A stretch of DNA of 64,000 nucleotides from Actinoplanes solisilvae (GCF_003999975.1 NZ_RJAC01000028.1:30534-94533); one strand, 5' to 3'. Positions 1 through 8,764 are shown, counted from the first letter of the stretch. Translations and numbers: made by a program. Notes: generated from the letters alone by a model not told the origin.

Positions 1-2
1 CC

Positions 3-1199
3 ACCGTCGGCCGCGTGCTGGGCCTGCACCTCGCGTTCGTGCTGGCGTTGCAACTGCTGCTGATCGCCCGCCTGCCGTTCCTCGATCGCCGCCTCGGCAT
101 GGACCGGCTCACCTCCTGGCACCGCTGGACCGGCTTCACGATCTTCTGGCTGGTCCTGCTGCACCCGACGTTCGTGCTGCTCGGCTACTCCCAGCTCGAC
201 AAGATCTCGTTCTTCGGCGAGATCCCGAACCTGGCCAAGCAGATGCCCGTGCTGCTCGGCATGATCGCCGCCGGGCTCGTCGCGATCATCGCGGTGACCT
301 CGGTGCGGGCGGCCCGCAAGAGACTGTCGTACGAGGCCTGGCACTTCATCCACCTGCTGGTGTACGCCGTGATCGTGCTCGCCGTGATCCACCAGGTGTA
401 CGAGGGCAGCGCCTTCAAGACCAACGACCTGACCCAGATCTACTGGTGGGGGCTGTGGGCGTTCGCGATCGGCGCGCTGCTGACCGGCCGGTTCCTCGTG
501 CCGCTGGTGCGCAACGTCCGGCACCGGCTTCGGGTCGCCGCCGTCGTGGCCGAGAGCGACGACGTTGTCTCCGTGCACGTCACCGGCCGCGATCTGCACA
601 AGCTGCAGGCCCGCGCCGGACAGTTCTTCCTGTGGCGCTTCCTCGGCTACAACCGGTGGTGGCAGGTGAACCCGTGGTCGCTCTCCGCTGCCCCCGACGG
701 TCACTCTCTGCGGCTGACAGCCAAGGCGATCGGTACGACCAGTGCCGGCTTGCGCGAACTGCCGGTCGGCACGCGGGTCTTCGCCGAGGGGCCGTACGGC
801 GCGTTCACCGCGCTCGGCCGCACCCGCCAGGACACGGTCCTGATCGCGGGCGGCATCGGCGTGACCCCGATCCGCGCGCTGTTCGAGGACAACACGCTCA
901 CCGGTGACCTCGTGCTGCTCTACCGGGTGCGTACGCCGGCCGAGGCGGTGCTGCTCGGCGAGCTGCGCAACCTGGCCCAGCTGCGGGGCGCGCGCCTGCA
1001 CCTGCTGACCGGCCGCACGAGCGAGGGCCACCAGCCGTTCAGCCCCGAGAACCTGCGCGGGCTCGTCCCCGACATCACCGAGCGAGACGTGTACGTCTGT
1101 GGGCCCGCGGCGATGACCGACGCGGTGCTGCGCAGCCTGCGCACGCTGAGAGTGCCGGCCCGCCAGCGCCACGCCGAGGTGTTCCGCCTGGCCAGCTGA
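3..1199 (+). CDS. ferric reductase-like transmembrane flavoprotein (5' truncated)
   Basis: The reading frame is open from the window edge, so the true start lies upstream; GTG 15 is only an internal candidate. The N-terminal half carries membrane helices with histidines placed as in ferric-reductase-like haem domains (WHRWTGFTIFWLVLLHP, then YEAWHFIHLLVYAVIV). The C-terminal half is a ferredoxin-NADP reductase module: an FAD-binding segment (NPWSLSAAP in place of the usual R-x-Y-S), a nucleotide-binding AGGIGVTPIRALF loop and the terminal VYVCGPAAMTDAV. This architecture moves electrons from NAD(P)H through FAD and haem across the membrane. The physiological acceptor (ferric iron, oxygen or a partner protein) cannot be told from sequence. 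It ends just before a tandem repeat array. Confidence 0.88.
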   Translation, partial: TVGRVLGLHLAFVLALQLLLIARLPFLDRRLGMDRLTSWHRWTGFTIFWLVLLHPTFVLLGYSQLDKISFFGEIPNLAKQMPVLLGMIAAGLVAIIAVTSVRAARKRLSYEAWHFIHLLVYAVIVLAVIHQVYEGSAFKTNDLTQIYWWGLWAFAIGALLTGRFLVPLVRNVRHRLRVAAVVAESDDVVSVHVTGRDLHKLQARAGQFFLWRFLGYNRWWQVNPWSLSAAPDGHSLRLTAKAIGTTSAGLRELPVGTRVFAEGPYGAFTALGRTRQDTVLIAGGIGVTPIRALFEDNTLTGDLVLLYRVRTPAEAVLLGELRNLAQLRGARLHLLTGRTSEGHQPFSPENLRGLVPDITERDVYVCGPAAMTDAVLRSLRTLRVPARQRHAEVFRLAS

Positions 1200-1200
1200 G

Positions 1201-1311
1201 CACGGCGGCGAGCTGAGACGGCGGCGAGCTGAGACGGCGGCGGGTTGAGACGGCGGCGAGCTGGGACCGCGGCGAGCTGGGACCGCGGCGAGCTGAGACC
1301 CGCGGCGAGCC
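1201..1311. repeat. 16-bp tandem repeat, about seven copies
   Basis: Seven head-to-tail units of consensus GACGGCGGCGAGCTGA run from the stop of the flavoprotein gene to the GTG of the next gene. Units begin at 1201, 1217, 1233, 1249, 1265, 1281 and 1297. They differ by single substitutions, and the last is one base longer. The 16-bp period is not a multiple of three, so the array is not coding. It could carry transcription or RNA structure signals, or simply be a slippage-prone minisatellite. Confidence 0.9.
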
Positions 1312-2304
1312 GTGACAGGTGCCGCGGGTGGTGAACCTCGGGTCGCGGGGTCCGTTTGGTCTTCCGTGATCTTCCGCTGGTTCGTCCGTGTTCTCTGCGC
1401 GCTGGTCGTGCTCGTCGTGCTGGCGATCGGCGCGATCTATGCCTGGCCGCTCGGGCTCGACCGGGGCGCCGCCCACCCGGCCGGGTTCGCCGAGGCCCGC
1501 GCAAGGGTCGCCGACGCGGTCTCGCGGGACGAGGCCGACCCGGCGGTGACGGCGCGGTGCCGTACGCGGGCTCTGGTCCACCCCGGACGCACAGCCAAGG
1601 CGGTGCTGATGCTGCACGGCTACACCGACTGCCCCGCCCAGTTCGACGAATTGGCCCGTCTCTACTACGACCAGGGTTACAACGTGCTGGTGCCTCGTGC
1701 GCCCCGGCACGGCGTCACGGACCCGAAGGCGCACGCCGGGCTGCACGCCGACGAGCTCCTCGCGTACGCCTCGGACTCTCTTGATCTTGTCTCGGCCCTC
1801 GGCGACGAGGCCGGGATCGTGGGCATCTCGGGCGGGGCGGTGCTGGCCACGTGGCTGGCCGAGAACCGGCCGGTGGCGCGGCTGCTGTCGCTGTCGCCGT
1901 TCTATCAGCCGGCCGCGTCGCAGGCGCCGTCGTGGCAGGTCAAGCCCCTGATCGTGCTCTATGGCGGCCGGTTGCTGCCGGACCACTTCAACAGCCACGG
2001 CTTCTCGTACGCCGCCCTGTCGCAATACCTGCGCATCGCCCGCGACTTCAGCGACTCGCCGCGCACCGGGTCGCTGAAGTCGGTCGGCCTGGTGACCACG
2101 CCGGGTGACACGTTCGTCGACCTGTCGCGCGCCGCCACGGTGACGTCGTCGCTGGCCTCGGCGAACGGGCTGCGCTCGAACAGCTTCACGATCCCCGGAG
2201 CGTGGGGGATCGGCCACGACACCGTCGACCCGGCCGGGCTCGGAACCCACGCGGCGGAGTTGGAGAAGACCTACTTCGACCTGTACGAGGGCAGGGCCGC
2301 CTGA
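1312..2304 (+). CDS. membrane-anchored alpha/beta hydrolase
   Basis: A 330-aa protein with an N-terminal signal-anchor helix (about residues 19-45, VLCALVVLVVLAIGAIYAW) followed by an alpha/beta-hydrolase fold. Visible family features are the oxyanion-side HGYTD, the nucleophile elbow GISGG with Ser173, acid Asp266 (PGDTF) and His302 (GIGHDT), which together make a plausible catalytic triad. The substrate is unknown; carboxylesterase or lipase-like activity is the family expectation. GTG 1312 directly abuts the 16-bp repeat and has a weak ribosome site. GTG 1366, which would start the protein at the membrane helix, is an equally credible start. Confidence 0.85.
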   Translation: MTGAAGGEPRVAGSVWSSVIFRWFVRVLCALVVLVVLAIGAIYAWPLGLDRGAAHPAGFAEARARVADAVSRDEADPAVTARCRTRALVHPGRTAKAVLMLHGYTDCPAQFDELARLYYDQGYNVLVPRAPRHGVTDPKAHAGLHADELLAYASDSLDLVSALGDEAGIVGISGGAVLATWLAENRPVARLLSLSPFYQPAASQAPSWQVKPLIVLYGGRLLPDHFNSHGFSYAALSQYLRIARDFSDSPRTGSLKSVGLVTTPGDTFVDLSRAATVTSSLASANGLRSNSFTIPGAWGIGHDTVDPAGLGTHAAELEKTYFDLYEGRAA

Positions 2305-2339
2305 CGGAACCCTCGGGGGCGGGACGGTGTCATGGAGAC

Positions 2340-2873
2340 ATGCGCCTTCCCGCCCTTTTCGTGGCCGTGCTCCTCCTCGCGGCCGCCTGCACAGCCGACC
2401 CGGTTCCCGCGCCCGTCTCGCCGACCTCCGGCCCGGCCGGCCCGTCCTCCGGGTCGACAGTGTCGCCGCCGCCCGGCACCGTCGACTGCGCGCACGTCAT
2501 CGGCGGCGAGGAAGCACCCGCGGACGGCGCCCAGGTCGTCCTCGGCGCGGTGTCGCTGCCGAGCCGGGTGCTGGAGCCGCAGGACTCGGGCGAGCCCGGA
2601 TGGCTCTTCGCCAAACAGGGCCTGGTCGTGCGGGCCGGCACCGCGGTGTCGCTGACCGTCGCTCCCGCGGCCGCGGGCAAGGCGACCATCGGCTGGGGCA
2701 GCCCGGGCCCGCGGGGAACCACGATCAGCGTCCCCGCCTGCCAGGGCGCCAACCCCTGGCTGGCCTTCGCCGGCGGCTACACCGTGCGCGAGCCGCTCTG
2801 CGTCCCCCTGATCGTCCGCGTGAACGGACGCGAGGAGCGCGCGAGCGTCAGCGTCGGCGCCCGATGTGCCTGA
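2340..2873 (+). CDS. putative secreted lipoprotein
   Basis: A 177-aa protein with a textbook lipoprotein signal: MRLP, a hydrophobic core, then the lipobox LAAAC with Cys17 as the predicted lipidated residue. A Pro/Ser/Gly-rich linker (residues 20-50) leads to a compact domain with several cysteines. I do not recognise that domain. It starts 36 bp after the hydrolase stop in the same direction, so the two may be co-transcribed and both act at the outer face of the membrane. The start was chosen because upstream codons in the frame do not look like signal peptide. Function unknown. Confidence 0.75.
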   Translation: MRLPALFVAVLLLAAACTADPVPAPVSPTSGPAGPSSGSTVSPPPGTVDCAHVIGGEEAPADGAQVVLGAVSLPSRVLEPQDSGEPGWLFAKQGLVVRAGTAVSLTVAPAAAGKATIGWGSPGPRGTTISVPACQGANPWLAFAGGYTVREPLCVPLIVRVNGREERASVSVGARCA

Positions 2874-2944
2874 CCATGTCCGCGAGGGCACCGGCCCGGG
2901 ATCTCGACTCGGACTTTCACCGGCGCGATCAGCTATTCTGTGTC

Positions 2945-2957
2945 TTCCCCGGGGGAA
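2945..2957. other. short inverted repeat TTCCCC-G-GGGGAA
   Basis: Perfect 6-bp arms around one central base in a relatively AT-rich gap. It could be an operator or part of a short terminator after the lipoprotein gene; no T-tract follows. Confidence 0.3.
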
Positions 2958-2993
2958 TCGCCGTGCTATTCAGCTGAGTGCTGTATGGCTGAT

Positions 2994-3005
2994 TGCCAGC
3001 TGGCA
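2994..3005. promoter_or_regulatory. 12-bp palindrome TGCCAGCTGGCA
   Basis: A perfect palindrome about 100 bp upstream of the small membrane-peptide gene at 3105. The gap from 2874 to 3104 is visibly less GC-rich than the surrounding genes, as expected for a promoter region, so an operator role is plausible. No binding protein is identified. Confidence 0.35.
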
Positions 3006-3104
3006 TTTGCGAGCCCGCTATTGTCGCCGTCCGTCACAATCCACTTGAGGCGAGTGCGGGATCTCACCCTGACAGGGCTCGGCTCTGCTGGGGAGGCGTC
3101 AGCA

Positions 3105-3224
3105 ATGATGAGCGATCAATCTTCCGAGGGTAGATCCAATTCCGTCATGCGGTCTTGGGTCTCCATGTTGATTCTCGTCGTCCTTTTGGGCTCGTGCGCC
3201 GTGGTCGCCGGAATTAATTTCTAG
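3105..3224 (+). CDS. 39-aa single-span membrane peptide
   Basis: A short ORF, begun by ATGATG, with a good ribosome site (GGGGAGG at 3090-3096, about 8 bases before the ATG). The product has a polar N-terminus (MMSDQSSEGRSNSVMR) and one hydrophobic segment (WVSMLILVVLLGSCAVVAGI) ending six residues from the hydrophobic edge, so a small membrane peptide is predicted. The frame is open further upstream, but that part has no membrane or coding character. Function is unknown. Small hydrophobic peptides of this shape include toxins of type I systems, transporter regulators and stress peptides; nothing here decides between them. Confidence 0.55.
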   Translation: MMSDQSSEGRSNSVMRSWVSMLILVVLLGSCAVVAGINF

Positions 3225-3450
3225 TGGCTTTGCCGTCTCCGCGCAACGCTTTCGGCAATTCGCGTTCGAGATGTCTATTCCGGCGCGGCGCAAGTAAATC
3301 ATGACGCCGGTGAAGGGCCGGTCCGGCGAGTCGGCCGGCCGGCCCTCACCGTCGTCGGAGATCACAGCGGGCGACCGGGCGTTCCGGTGGACAGTCGACG
3401 CTGGGCGGGGAAGGCTGGGTTCAGCGTTCGCCGATGGTCAGGGAGAAGCA

Positions 3451-4506
3451 ATGACGATGCAGTACCGGCAACTCGGCCGTACGGGTCTGAGGGTTTCGAC
3501 GTTCACCCTGGGCACGATGGGCTTCGGCGGGACCGGGTGGGCGTCGCCGGTGGGGAAGATCGACGTGGCGGGGGCGCGTGAGCAGATCGCTATCGCGCGC
3601 GACGCCGGCGTCAACCTCATCGACACGGCTGATGTCTACTCGGCGGGGCTCAGTGAGGAGATTCTGGGCGAGGCGCTCGGTGACAGCCGTGATGACGTGC
3701 TGATCGCCACCAAGGTGCGGATGCCGATGGGGGACGGGCAGAACGACGCCGGCCTCTCGCGGCACCACATCATCCGGGGGGCGGAGGCCAGCCTGCGGCG
3801 GCTCGGCACCGACTACATCGACCTCTACCAGGTGCACGAGTGGGACGGCCAGACGCCGCTCGAAGAGACGCTGACCGCGCTCGACGACCTCGTGCGCAGC
3901 GGCAAGGTCCGTTACATCGGGTGCTCGAACTACGCCGCCTGGCACATGGTCAAGGCGCTCGGCGTGTCCGACGCGCGGCAGCTCGAGCGGTTCGCCAGCA
4001 CGCAGGTGTTCTACTCGCTGGCCAACCGGGACATCGAGGCCGAGATCGTGCCCGCCGCGGTCGACCAGGGGGTCGGCATCCTGGTGTGGAGCCCCCTCGC
4101 GGGCGGTCTCGTGTCGGGCAAGTACCGGCGCGGCGTTCAGGCGCCCGAGGGCAGCCGGCACCTGTCGGAGTGGAACGAGCCGCCGATCCACGACGAGGAC
4201 CGGCTGTACGACTCGATCGAGCTCGCCGTGAAGATCGGTGAGTCGCACGGGGTGTCGGCGGCGCAGGTGTCGCTGGCCTACATCGCGCAGAAGCCGGGCG
4301 TGACCTCGCTGATCGTCGGTGCCCGCACGCCCGAGCAACTGCGCGACAACCTCGCCGCGGCCGACCTCGAGCTGTCCGCCGACGAGGTCAAGGCGCTCGA
4401 CGACGCGACCAGCGAGCCGCTGCGCTACCCGTTCTGGCACCACCGCAACACGAGCACCGACCGTCTCAGCGCGGCCGACCTCACCCAGATCAGCCACTAC
4501 CTGTAA
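3451..4506 (+). CDS. aldo/keto reductase
   Basis: A 351-aa NADPH-dependent aldo/keto reductase with a (beta/alpha)8 barrel. The catalytic tetrad is complete: Asp58 and Tyr63 in LIDTADVYS, Lys88 in IATKVR and His129 in YQVHEWD. The C-terminal cofactor loop is also present (VTSLIVGARTPEQLRDNL). Length and motifs fit the YghZ/Gpr-like or auxin-induced AKR subgroup, whose members reduce aldehydes and ketones; the natural substrate is unknown. ATG 3451 follows GGGAGAAG. An in-frame ATG at 3301 has no ribosome site and would add 50 residues without similarity to the fold. It is convergent with ald, sharing the hairpin at 4514-4546. Confidence 0.92.
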   Translation: MTMQYRQLGRTGLRVSTFTLGTMGFGGTGWASPVGKIDVAGAREQIAIARDAGVNLIDTADVYSAGLSEEILGEALGDSRDDVLIATKVRMPMGDGQNDAGLSRHHIIRGAEASLRRLGTDYIDLYQVHEWDGQTPLEETLTALDDLVRSGKVRYIGCSNYAAWHMVKALGVSDARQLERFASTQVFYSLANRDIEAEIVPAAVDQGVGILVWSPLAGGLVSGKYRRGVQAPEGSRHLSEWNEPPIHDEDRLYDSIELAVKIGESHGVSAAQVSLAYIAQKPGVTSLIVGARTPEQLRDNLAAADLELSADEVKALDDATSEPLRYPFWHHRNTSTDRLSAADLTQISHYL

Positions 4507-4513
4507 ACAAAGA

Positions 4514-4546
4514 ACGGCCGCCCGCGCGAACAACGCGGGCGGCCGT
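4514..4546. terminator. bidirectional terminator hairpin
   Basis: A perfect 13-bp inverted repeat (ACGGCCGCCCGCG at 4514-4526 pairing with 4534-4546) with a 7-base loop. It sits 8 bp after the aldo/keto reductase stop and 10 bp before the end of convergent ald. It lacks a long T-tract, as is usual for actinobacterial terminators. Confidence 0.85.
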
Positions 4547-4556
4547 CAGGAAACGG

Positions 4557-5669
4557 TCAGAGAACGGATGCCACCGGCACCGAGGGCAGGCCCAGCGCCG
4601 TCCCGACCGACTCGTTCGTCAGGTCGCCGTCGTGCACGTTCAGCCCGAGCGCGAGCGCCGGGTCGGCCGCCAGCGCCGAACGCCAGCCCAGGTCGGCCAG
4701 GCGAAGGGCGTACGGGAGGGTGGCGTTGGTCAGGGCGTAGGTCGAGGTGTTGGGCACGGCGCCCGGCATGTTGGCCACGCAGTAGAAGACCGACTCGTGC
4801 ACCTTGTAGACGGGGTTCTCGTGGGTCGTCGGGCGTGAGTCCTCGAAGCAGCCGCCCTGGTCGATCGCGATGTCGACGAGCACCGCGCCCGGCTTCATGC
4901 GCTTGACGAGCTCGTTGGAGACCAGCGTCGGGGCCTTCGCGCCGGGCACGAGGACCGCGCCGATCACCATGTCGGCCTCGATCACCGACTGCTCGATCGC
5001 GTAGGACGACGAGACCAGCGTCTTCACCCGGCCGTTGAACTGGGCGTCGATCTGGCGCAGCCGGGCGATGTTGAGGTCGAGCACGGTCACGTCGGCGCCC
5101 ATGCCCAGCGCGATCGTCGCCGCGTTGACGCCGGAGACGCCGCCGCCGATGACGGTCACCTTGGCCGGGGCGACGCCCGGGACGCCACCGGGGAGCACAC
5201 CGCGCCCGCCCGAGTTGCGCATGAGGCTGTACGCACCCACCTGCGGGGCGAGCCGCCCGGCGACCTCGCTCATCGGGGCCAGCAGAGGCAGCGAGCCGTC
5301 CGCGAGCTGCACCGTCTCGTACGCGATGGCGGTGGTGCCGCTGGCCAGCAGAGCCTTGGTGCCTTCGGCGTCGGCGGCCAGGTGCAGGTAGGTGAACAGG
5401 ACCTGGCCGGCGCGCAGGCGGTGGTACTCGGCGGCGATCGGCTCCTTGACCTTGAGGAGCAGGTCGGCGCGCTGCCACACGGTGTCGGCGTCGGGGGCGA
5501 TCTCGGCGCCCGCGGCGACGAAGTCCTGGTCGGTGATGGCCGAACCGTTGCCCGCGCCCGCCTCGATCAGCACGGAGTGCCCGCGGCGGACGAACTCGGC
5601 GACACCCGCGGGGGTGATCGCCACTCGGTACTCGTGGTTCTTGATCTCGGCCGGCACACCGATCTGCAT
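4557..5669 (-). CDS. ald: alanine dehydrogenase
   Basis: A 370-aa enzyme of normal family length that interconverts L-alanine and pyruvate plus ammonia using NAD. N-terminal catalytic residues are in the canonical positions: Lys75 in LLKVKEP and His96 in FTYLHLAAD. The Rossmann segment VTVIGGGVSGVNAATIALGM and the active-site Asp of IAIDQGGCFEDSRPT follow. Start ATG at 5669 is preceded by GAGAGGAC. It is divergently transcribed from an Lrp/AsnC regulator, the same arrangement as ald/aldR in mycobacteria, so alanine-responsive control by that regulator is expected. In related bacteria the enzyme supports growth on alanine and redox balance when respiration is limited. Confidence 0.97.
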   Translation of the reverse strand: MQIGVPAEIKNHEYRVAITPAGVAEFVRRGHSVLIEAGAGNGSAITDQDFVAAGAEIAPDADTVWQRADLLLKVKEPIAAEYHRLRAGQVLFTYLHLAADAEGTKALLASGTTAIAYETVQLADGSLPLLAPMSEVAGRLAPQVGAYSLMRNSGGRGVLPGGVPGVAPAKVTVIGGGVSGVNAATIALGMGADVTVLDLNIARLRQIDAQFNGRVKTLVSSSYAIEQSVIEADMVIGAVLVPGAKAPTLVSNELVKRMKPGAVLVDIAIDQGGCFEDSRPTTHENPVYKVHESVFYCVANMPGAVPNTSTYALTNATLPYALRLADLGWRSALAADPALALGLNVHDGDLTNESVGTALGLPSVPVASVL

Positions 5670-5792
5670 GACTTGTCCTCTCGTCGCCGCGTGGCATCAG
5701 GGTGGAACGATGTGCAGTTGTGGCGCAAGGAGAGCGAAGATGATTCTGTACGCTGTGACGTGCCCGAAGAAGATGCGAAAAGTGAGATCAGC

Positions 5793-6263
5793 ATGACCGA
5801 CGTACCGAAGGATCTTCGAGGCCTGGATCACATCGACCGTGAGTTGCTGGCGCTGCTCGAGGCCGACGGCCGCATGCCGAACAACGCCCTCGCCGAGCGC
5901 GTGGGCATCGCCGCCTCCACCTGCCTCACCCGCATCAGGCGGCTGCGCGAGATCGGCGCGATCCGCGGCTTCCACGCCGACGTCGACCCGGAGTGGATCG
6001 GCCGGCCCATCCAGGCGATGATCGCGGTCAAGATCCGGTCGGAGTCGCGCGACGCGATCGGCAAGTTCGCCGAGTCGCTGGCGGGTATTCCCGCCGTACG
6101 GGAGGTGTACTTCGTCTCCGGCTCGTACGATTTTCTGCTGCACGTGGCGACGGCCGACGTCGAGGATCTGCGCGAAGTCATCACCGAGCGCCTCAGCGGC
6201 ACCCGATTGATCGCCGGCACCGAGACCTACCTGATTTTCGAGCACCGCAGAGGCAACTACTGA
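5793..6263 (+). CDS. aldR: Lrp/AsnC-family regulator, likely AldR
   Basis: A 156-aa protein with an N-terminal AsnC-type helix-turn-helix (about residues 12-60, NALAERVGIAASTCLTRIRRL) and a C-terminal RAM ligand/oligomerisation domain (about 70-150, including VREVYFVSGSYDFLLHV). It is divergent from ald across a 123-bp gap, so the likely role is amino-acid-responsive control of ald, as shown for AldR in mycobacteria. ATG 5793 lacks a strong ribosome site. The frame is open further 5' (VPEEDAKSEIS), so a slightly longer start is possible. Confidence 0.88.
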   Translation: MTDVPKDLRGLDHIDRELLALLEADGRMPNNALAERVGIAASTCLTRIRRLREIGAIRGFHADVDPEWIGRPIQAMIAVKIRSESRDAIGKFAESLAGIPAVREVYFVSGSYDFLLHVATADVEDLREVITERLSGTRLIAGTETYLIFEHRRGNY

Positions 6264-6366
6264 GCACCGCTCTGCACCCGATCCAACGCTCAGGGGCGAG
6301 GGCGCCCGGCCGACCGTGGACCTTCGAACGGGAGCCCCCGGATCAGGCGAACCTAAGGACTCGGAT

Positions 6367-7584
6367 ATGTCGGACACACTGGCACTGGCGGACGCCGCCG
6401 AGCGGGAGCGCCTCGCGGTCCTGCGCGCGTACGGCGTGCTCGACACGCCCGCCGAGAGCGACTTCGACGACATCGCCGTCCTGGCCGCCCAGCTCTGCGG
6501 CACCCCGATCGCCGCGGTGACCCTGGTCGACGAGCACCGCCAGTGGTTCAAGGCCCGCGTCGGGCTGGACATCTGCGAGACCGCCCGCGAGGACTCGTTC
6601 TGCGCCCGGGCGATGCTCAGCGACGAGGTCATGCAGGTCCCCGACGCGCGCGTCGACCCCCGCTTCGCGAACAACCCGCTGGTCACCGGCCATCCGGGCA
6701 TCGTCTTCTACGCCGGGGCGCCGCTGGTCACCTCGAGCGGGCAGGTGCTGGGCAGCCTCTGCGTCATCGACCGGGAGACCCGCGTGCTGACCCCGGCCGA
6801 GTGTCAGGGCCTGCGGACCCTCGCCCGGCACGTCGTCGCCCAGCTCGAGCTGCGGCAGTACGCCCGCGGGCTCGACGCGGCCAACGAGCGGCTGCGCGAC
6901 GCCGACAAGCTCAAGGACGAGTTCATCTCACGGGTCACCCACGAGCTGCGTACGCCCCTGACGTCGATCAACGGATACCTGGAGATGCTCGCCGACGACG
7001 ACCTCGATCCGGGCGCCGGCCCCGAGTTCCTGCGCCGCATCCGCCGCAACTCCGACCGGCTGATGGCGCTCGTCGAGGACATGCTGCTCGCCGCGCGGGC
7101 CGGCCACGACGATCTGCGCCTGAACAAGCGCGTGCTCGACCTGGCCGAACTGTCGCGCGCCGCCGTGGTGCGCAACGGCGACCTGGCCGACGGCCGCGGC
7201 CTCGAGATCGTCGCCGACGCCCGCGAGCCCGTCGTGGTCGAAGCCGACGAGGCCCGCCTGGTGCAGGTGGTCGAACGGCTGGTGCTCAACGCGGTCAAGT
7301 TCACCCCGACCGGCTCGATCACGGTCAGCGCGGCCGTGCACGGAGACCGCGCGGTGCTCGTCGTGCGCGACACCGGCATCGGCATGAGCGTGCTCGACAG
7401 CGAACGGGTGCTCGCGCCCTTCCGCCGCGCGGCGACCGCCGAACGGGCCGAGGTGCAGGGCGCCGGGCTGGGCCTGAGCATCGCCAAGGCAATCGTCGAC
7501 GGCCACGGCGGCTCGATCCGCATCGAGAGCCAGCCCGGCCAGGGCGCCGCGGTCATCGTCGAGCTGCCCCGCTACGGCGGATGA
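6367..7584 (+). CDS. GAF-domain sensor histidine kinase
   Basis: A 405-aa soluble kinase without membrane segments. A GAF domain occupies about residues 15-165; it is of the type that begins ERERLAVLRAYGVLDTP, common in actinobacterial and cyanobacterial kinases. A linking coiled coil precedes the HisKA domain with phosphoacceptor His192 (FISRVTHELRTPLTS). A HATPase domain follows, with N-box NAVKF and G-boxes DTGIGM and GAGLGLSIAKAI. The start has a clear AAGGA 7 bases upstream. There is no cognate response regulator next to it, so it is an orphan kinase. The signal is probably a small ligand or redox change bound by GAF. Confidence 0.92.
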   Translation: MSDTLALADAAERERLAVLRAYGVLDTPAESDFDDIAVLAAQLCGTPIAAVTLVDEHRQWFKARVGLDICETAREDSFCARAMLSDEVMQVPDARVDPRFANNPLVTGHPGIVFYAGAPLVTSSGQVLGSLCVIDRETRVLTPAECQGLRTLARHVVAQLELRQYARGLDAANERLRDADKLKDEFISRVTHELRTPLTSINGYLEMLADDDLDPGAGPEFLRRIRRNSDRLMALVEDMLLAARAGHDDLRLNKRVLDLAELSRAAVVRNGDLADGRGLEIVADAREPVVVEADEARLVQVVERLVLNAVKFTPTGSITVSAAVHGDRAVLVVRDTGIGMSVLDSERVLAPFRRAATAERAEVQGAGLGLSIAKAIVDGHGGSIRIESQPGQGAAVIVELPRYGG

Positions 7585-7750
7585 GCGGCAGTGTCCACAC
7601 CGGCGCCGGCCCGGCGTCGCGGTGGCTGATCCGCCGCCGGCCATAAAGATCATGTTGCGGGAAGCGCGGGACAGGTACCTTGTGTCGGGCGCGGACACCG
7701 ATCGCGCCGGGGGGCGCGGACGATGAATCGCGCCAGGGAGGTGCCAAGCG

Positions 7751-8764
7751 ATGACGACCGAGCGGAACCGGGCCAGCGGCCGGCCGACCCTGGAAGAGGT
7801 CGCGGTGCGCGCCGGCGTCGGCCGCGGCACCGTGTCCCGGGTGGTGAACGGCTCGGCCCAGGTCAGCCCGCGCGCGCGGCAGGCGGTCGAAGACGCGATC
7901 CAGGAGCTCGGCTACGTCCCCAACCGGGCCGCCCGCACCCTGGTCACGCAGCGCACCGACTCGATCGCGCTGGTCATCTTCGAGTCCGGCGAGCGGTTCT
8001 TCCGTGAGCCGTTCTTCGGCCGCATCGTGCAGTCGATCTCGTCGGTGCTGGTCGCCCGCAACCTCCAGATGGTCCTCATGATCGCGCAGGCCCCCGAGGA
8101 GCGCCGCCGCCTCGAGGGCTACCTGACCCGCCAGCACGTCGACGGCGCCCTGCTGCTGTCCCTGCACGGCGACGACCCGCTGCCCGCCGTTCTCGAGGAG
8201 CGCGGCGTCGCCACCGTCCGCGTCGGCCGCCCGATGTACGCCGAACGTGGCACCTACGTCGACGCCGACAACCGCGCCGGCGCCCGCGAGGCCGTCGCCT
8301 ACCTGCGCTCCCAGGGCCGCCGCCACATCGCCGCGATCACCGGCCCGCTCGACATGGCCGCCGGCATCGCCCGCCTCGAGGGCTACCGCGACGTGGTCGG
8401 CGACGGCCCGGTGGCGTTCGGCGACTTCAGCGAGGAGAGCGGCGCCGCCGCCATGCGCCGCCTGCTCGAACAACATCCCGATCTCGACGCCGTCTTCGCC
8501 GCCTCCGACATGATGGCCGCCGGCGCCCTGCAGGTCCTGCGCCAGCTCGGCCGCCGCATCCCCGACGACGTCGCCGTCATAGGCTTCGACGACTCGGTCA
8601 TCGCCCGCCACACCGACCCCCCGCTGACCAGCGTCGACCAGCCGATAGCCGAGATGGGCCGCGAGATGGTCCGCCTCCTCCTGGCCAAGATCGACGGCAG
8701 CGACGAGGCCGGCGACACCGAGATCGTCCTCCCCACCAGCCTCGTCATCCGCGGCTCGGCCTGA
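7751..8764 (+). CDS. LacI-family transcriptional regulator
   Basis: A 337-aa repressor-type regulator. The N-terminal LacI helix-turn-helix (residues 12-65, LEEVAVRAGVGRGTVSRVVN, then AQVSPRARQAVEDAIQELGY) is followed by a periplasmic-binding-protein-like sensor (about 65-337, ending in TSLVIRGSA). GGGAGGT lies 9 bases before ATG. LacI members usually control sugar uptake or glycoside hydrolases near their own gene, but no sugar transporter adjoins it, so the target and ligand are unknown. The secreted GH2 enzyme near 59.5 kb is one distant possibility. Confidence 0.93.
   Translation: MTTERNRASGRPTLEEVAVRAGVGRGTVSRVVNGSAQVSPRARQAVEDAIQELGYVPNRAARTLVTQRTDSIALVIFESGERFFREPFFGRIVQSISSVLVARNLQMVLMIAQAPEERRRLEGYLTRQHVDGALLLSLHGDDPLPAVLEERGVATVRVGRPMYAERGTYVDADNRAGAREAVAYLRSQGRRHIAAITGPLDMAAGIARLEGYRDVVGDGPVAFGDFSEESGAAAMRRLLEQHPDLDAVFAASDMMAAGALQVLRQLGRRIPDDVAVIGFDDSVIARHTDPPLTSVDQPIAEMGREMVRLLLAKIDGSDEAGDTEIVLPTSLVIRGSA

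Noticed and set aside
3301..3450. A longer N-terminus for the aldo/keto reductase from ATG 3301.
   Set aside because: No ribosome site, no fold similarity, and ATG 3451 has GGGAGAAG at the right distance.
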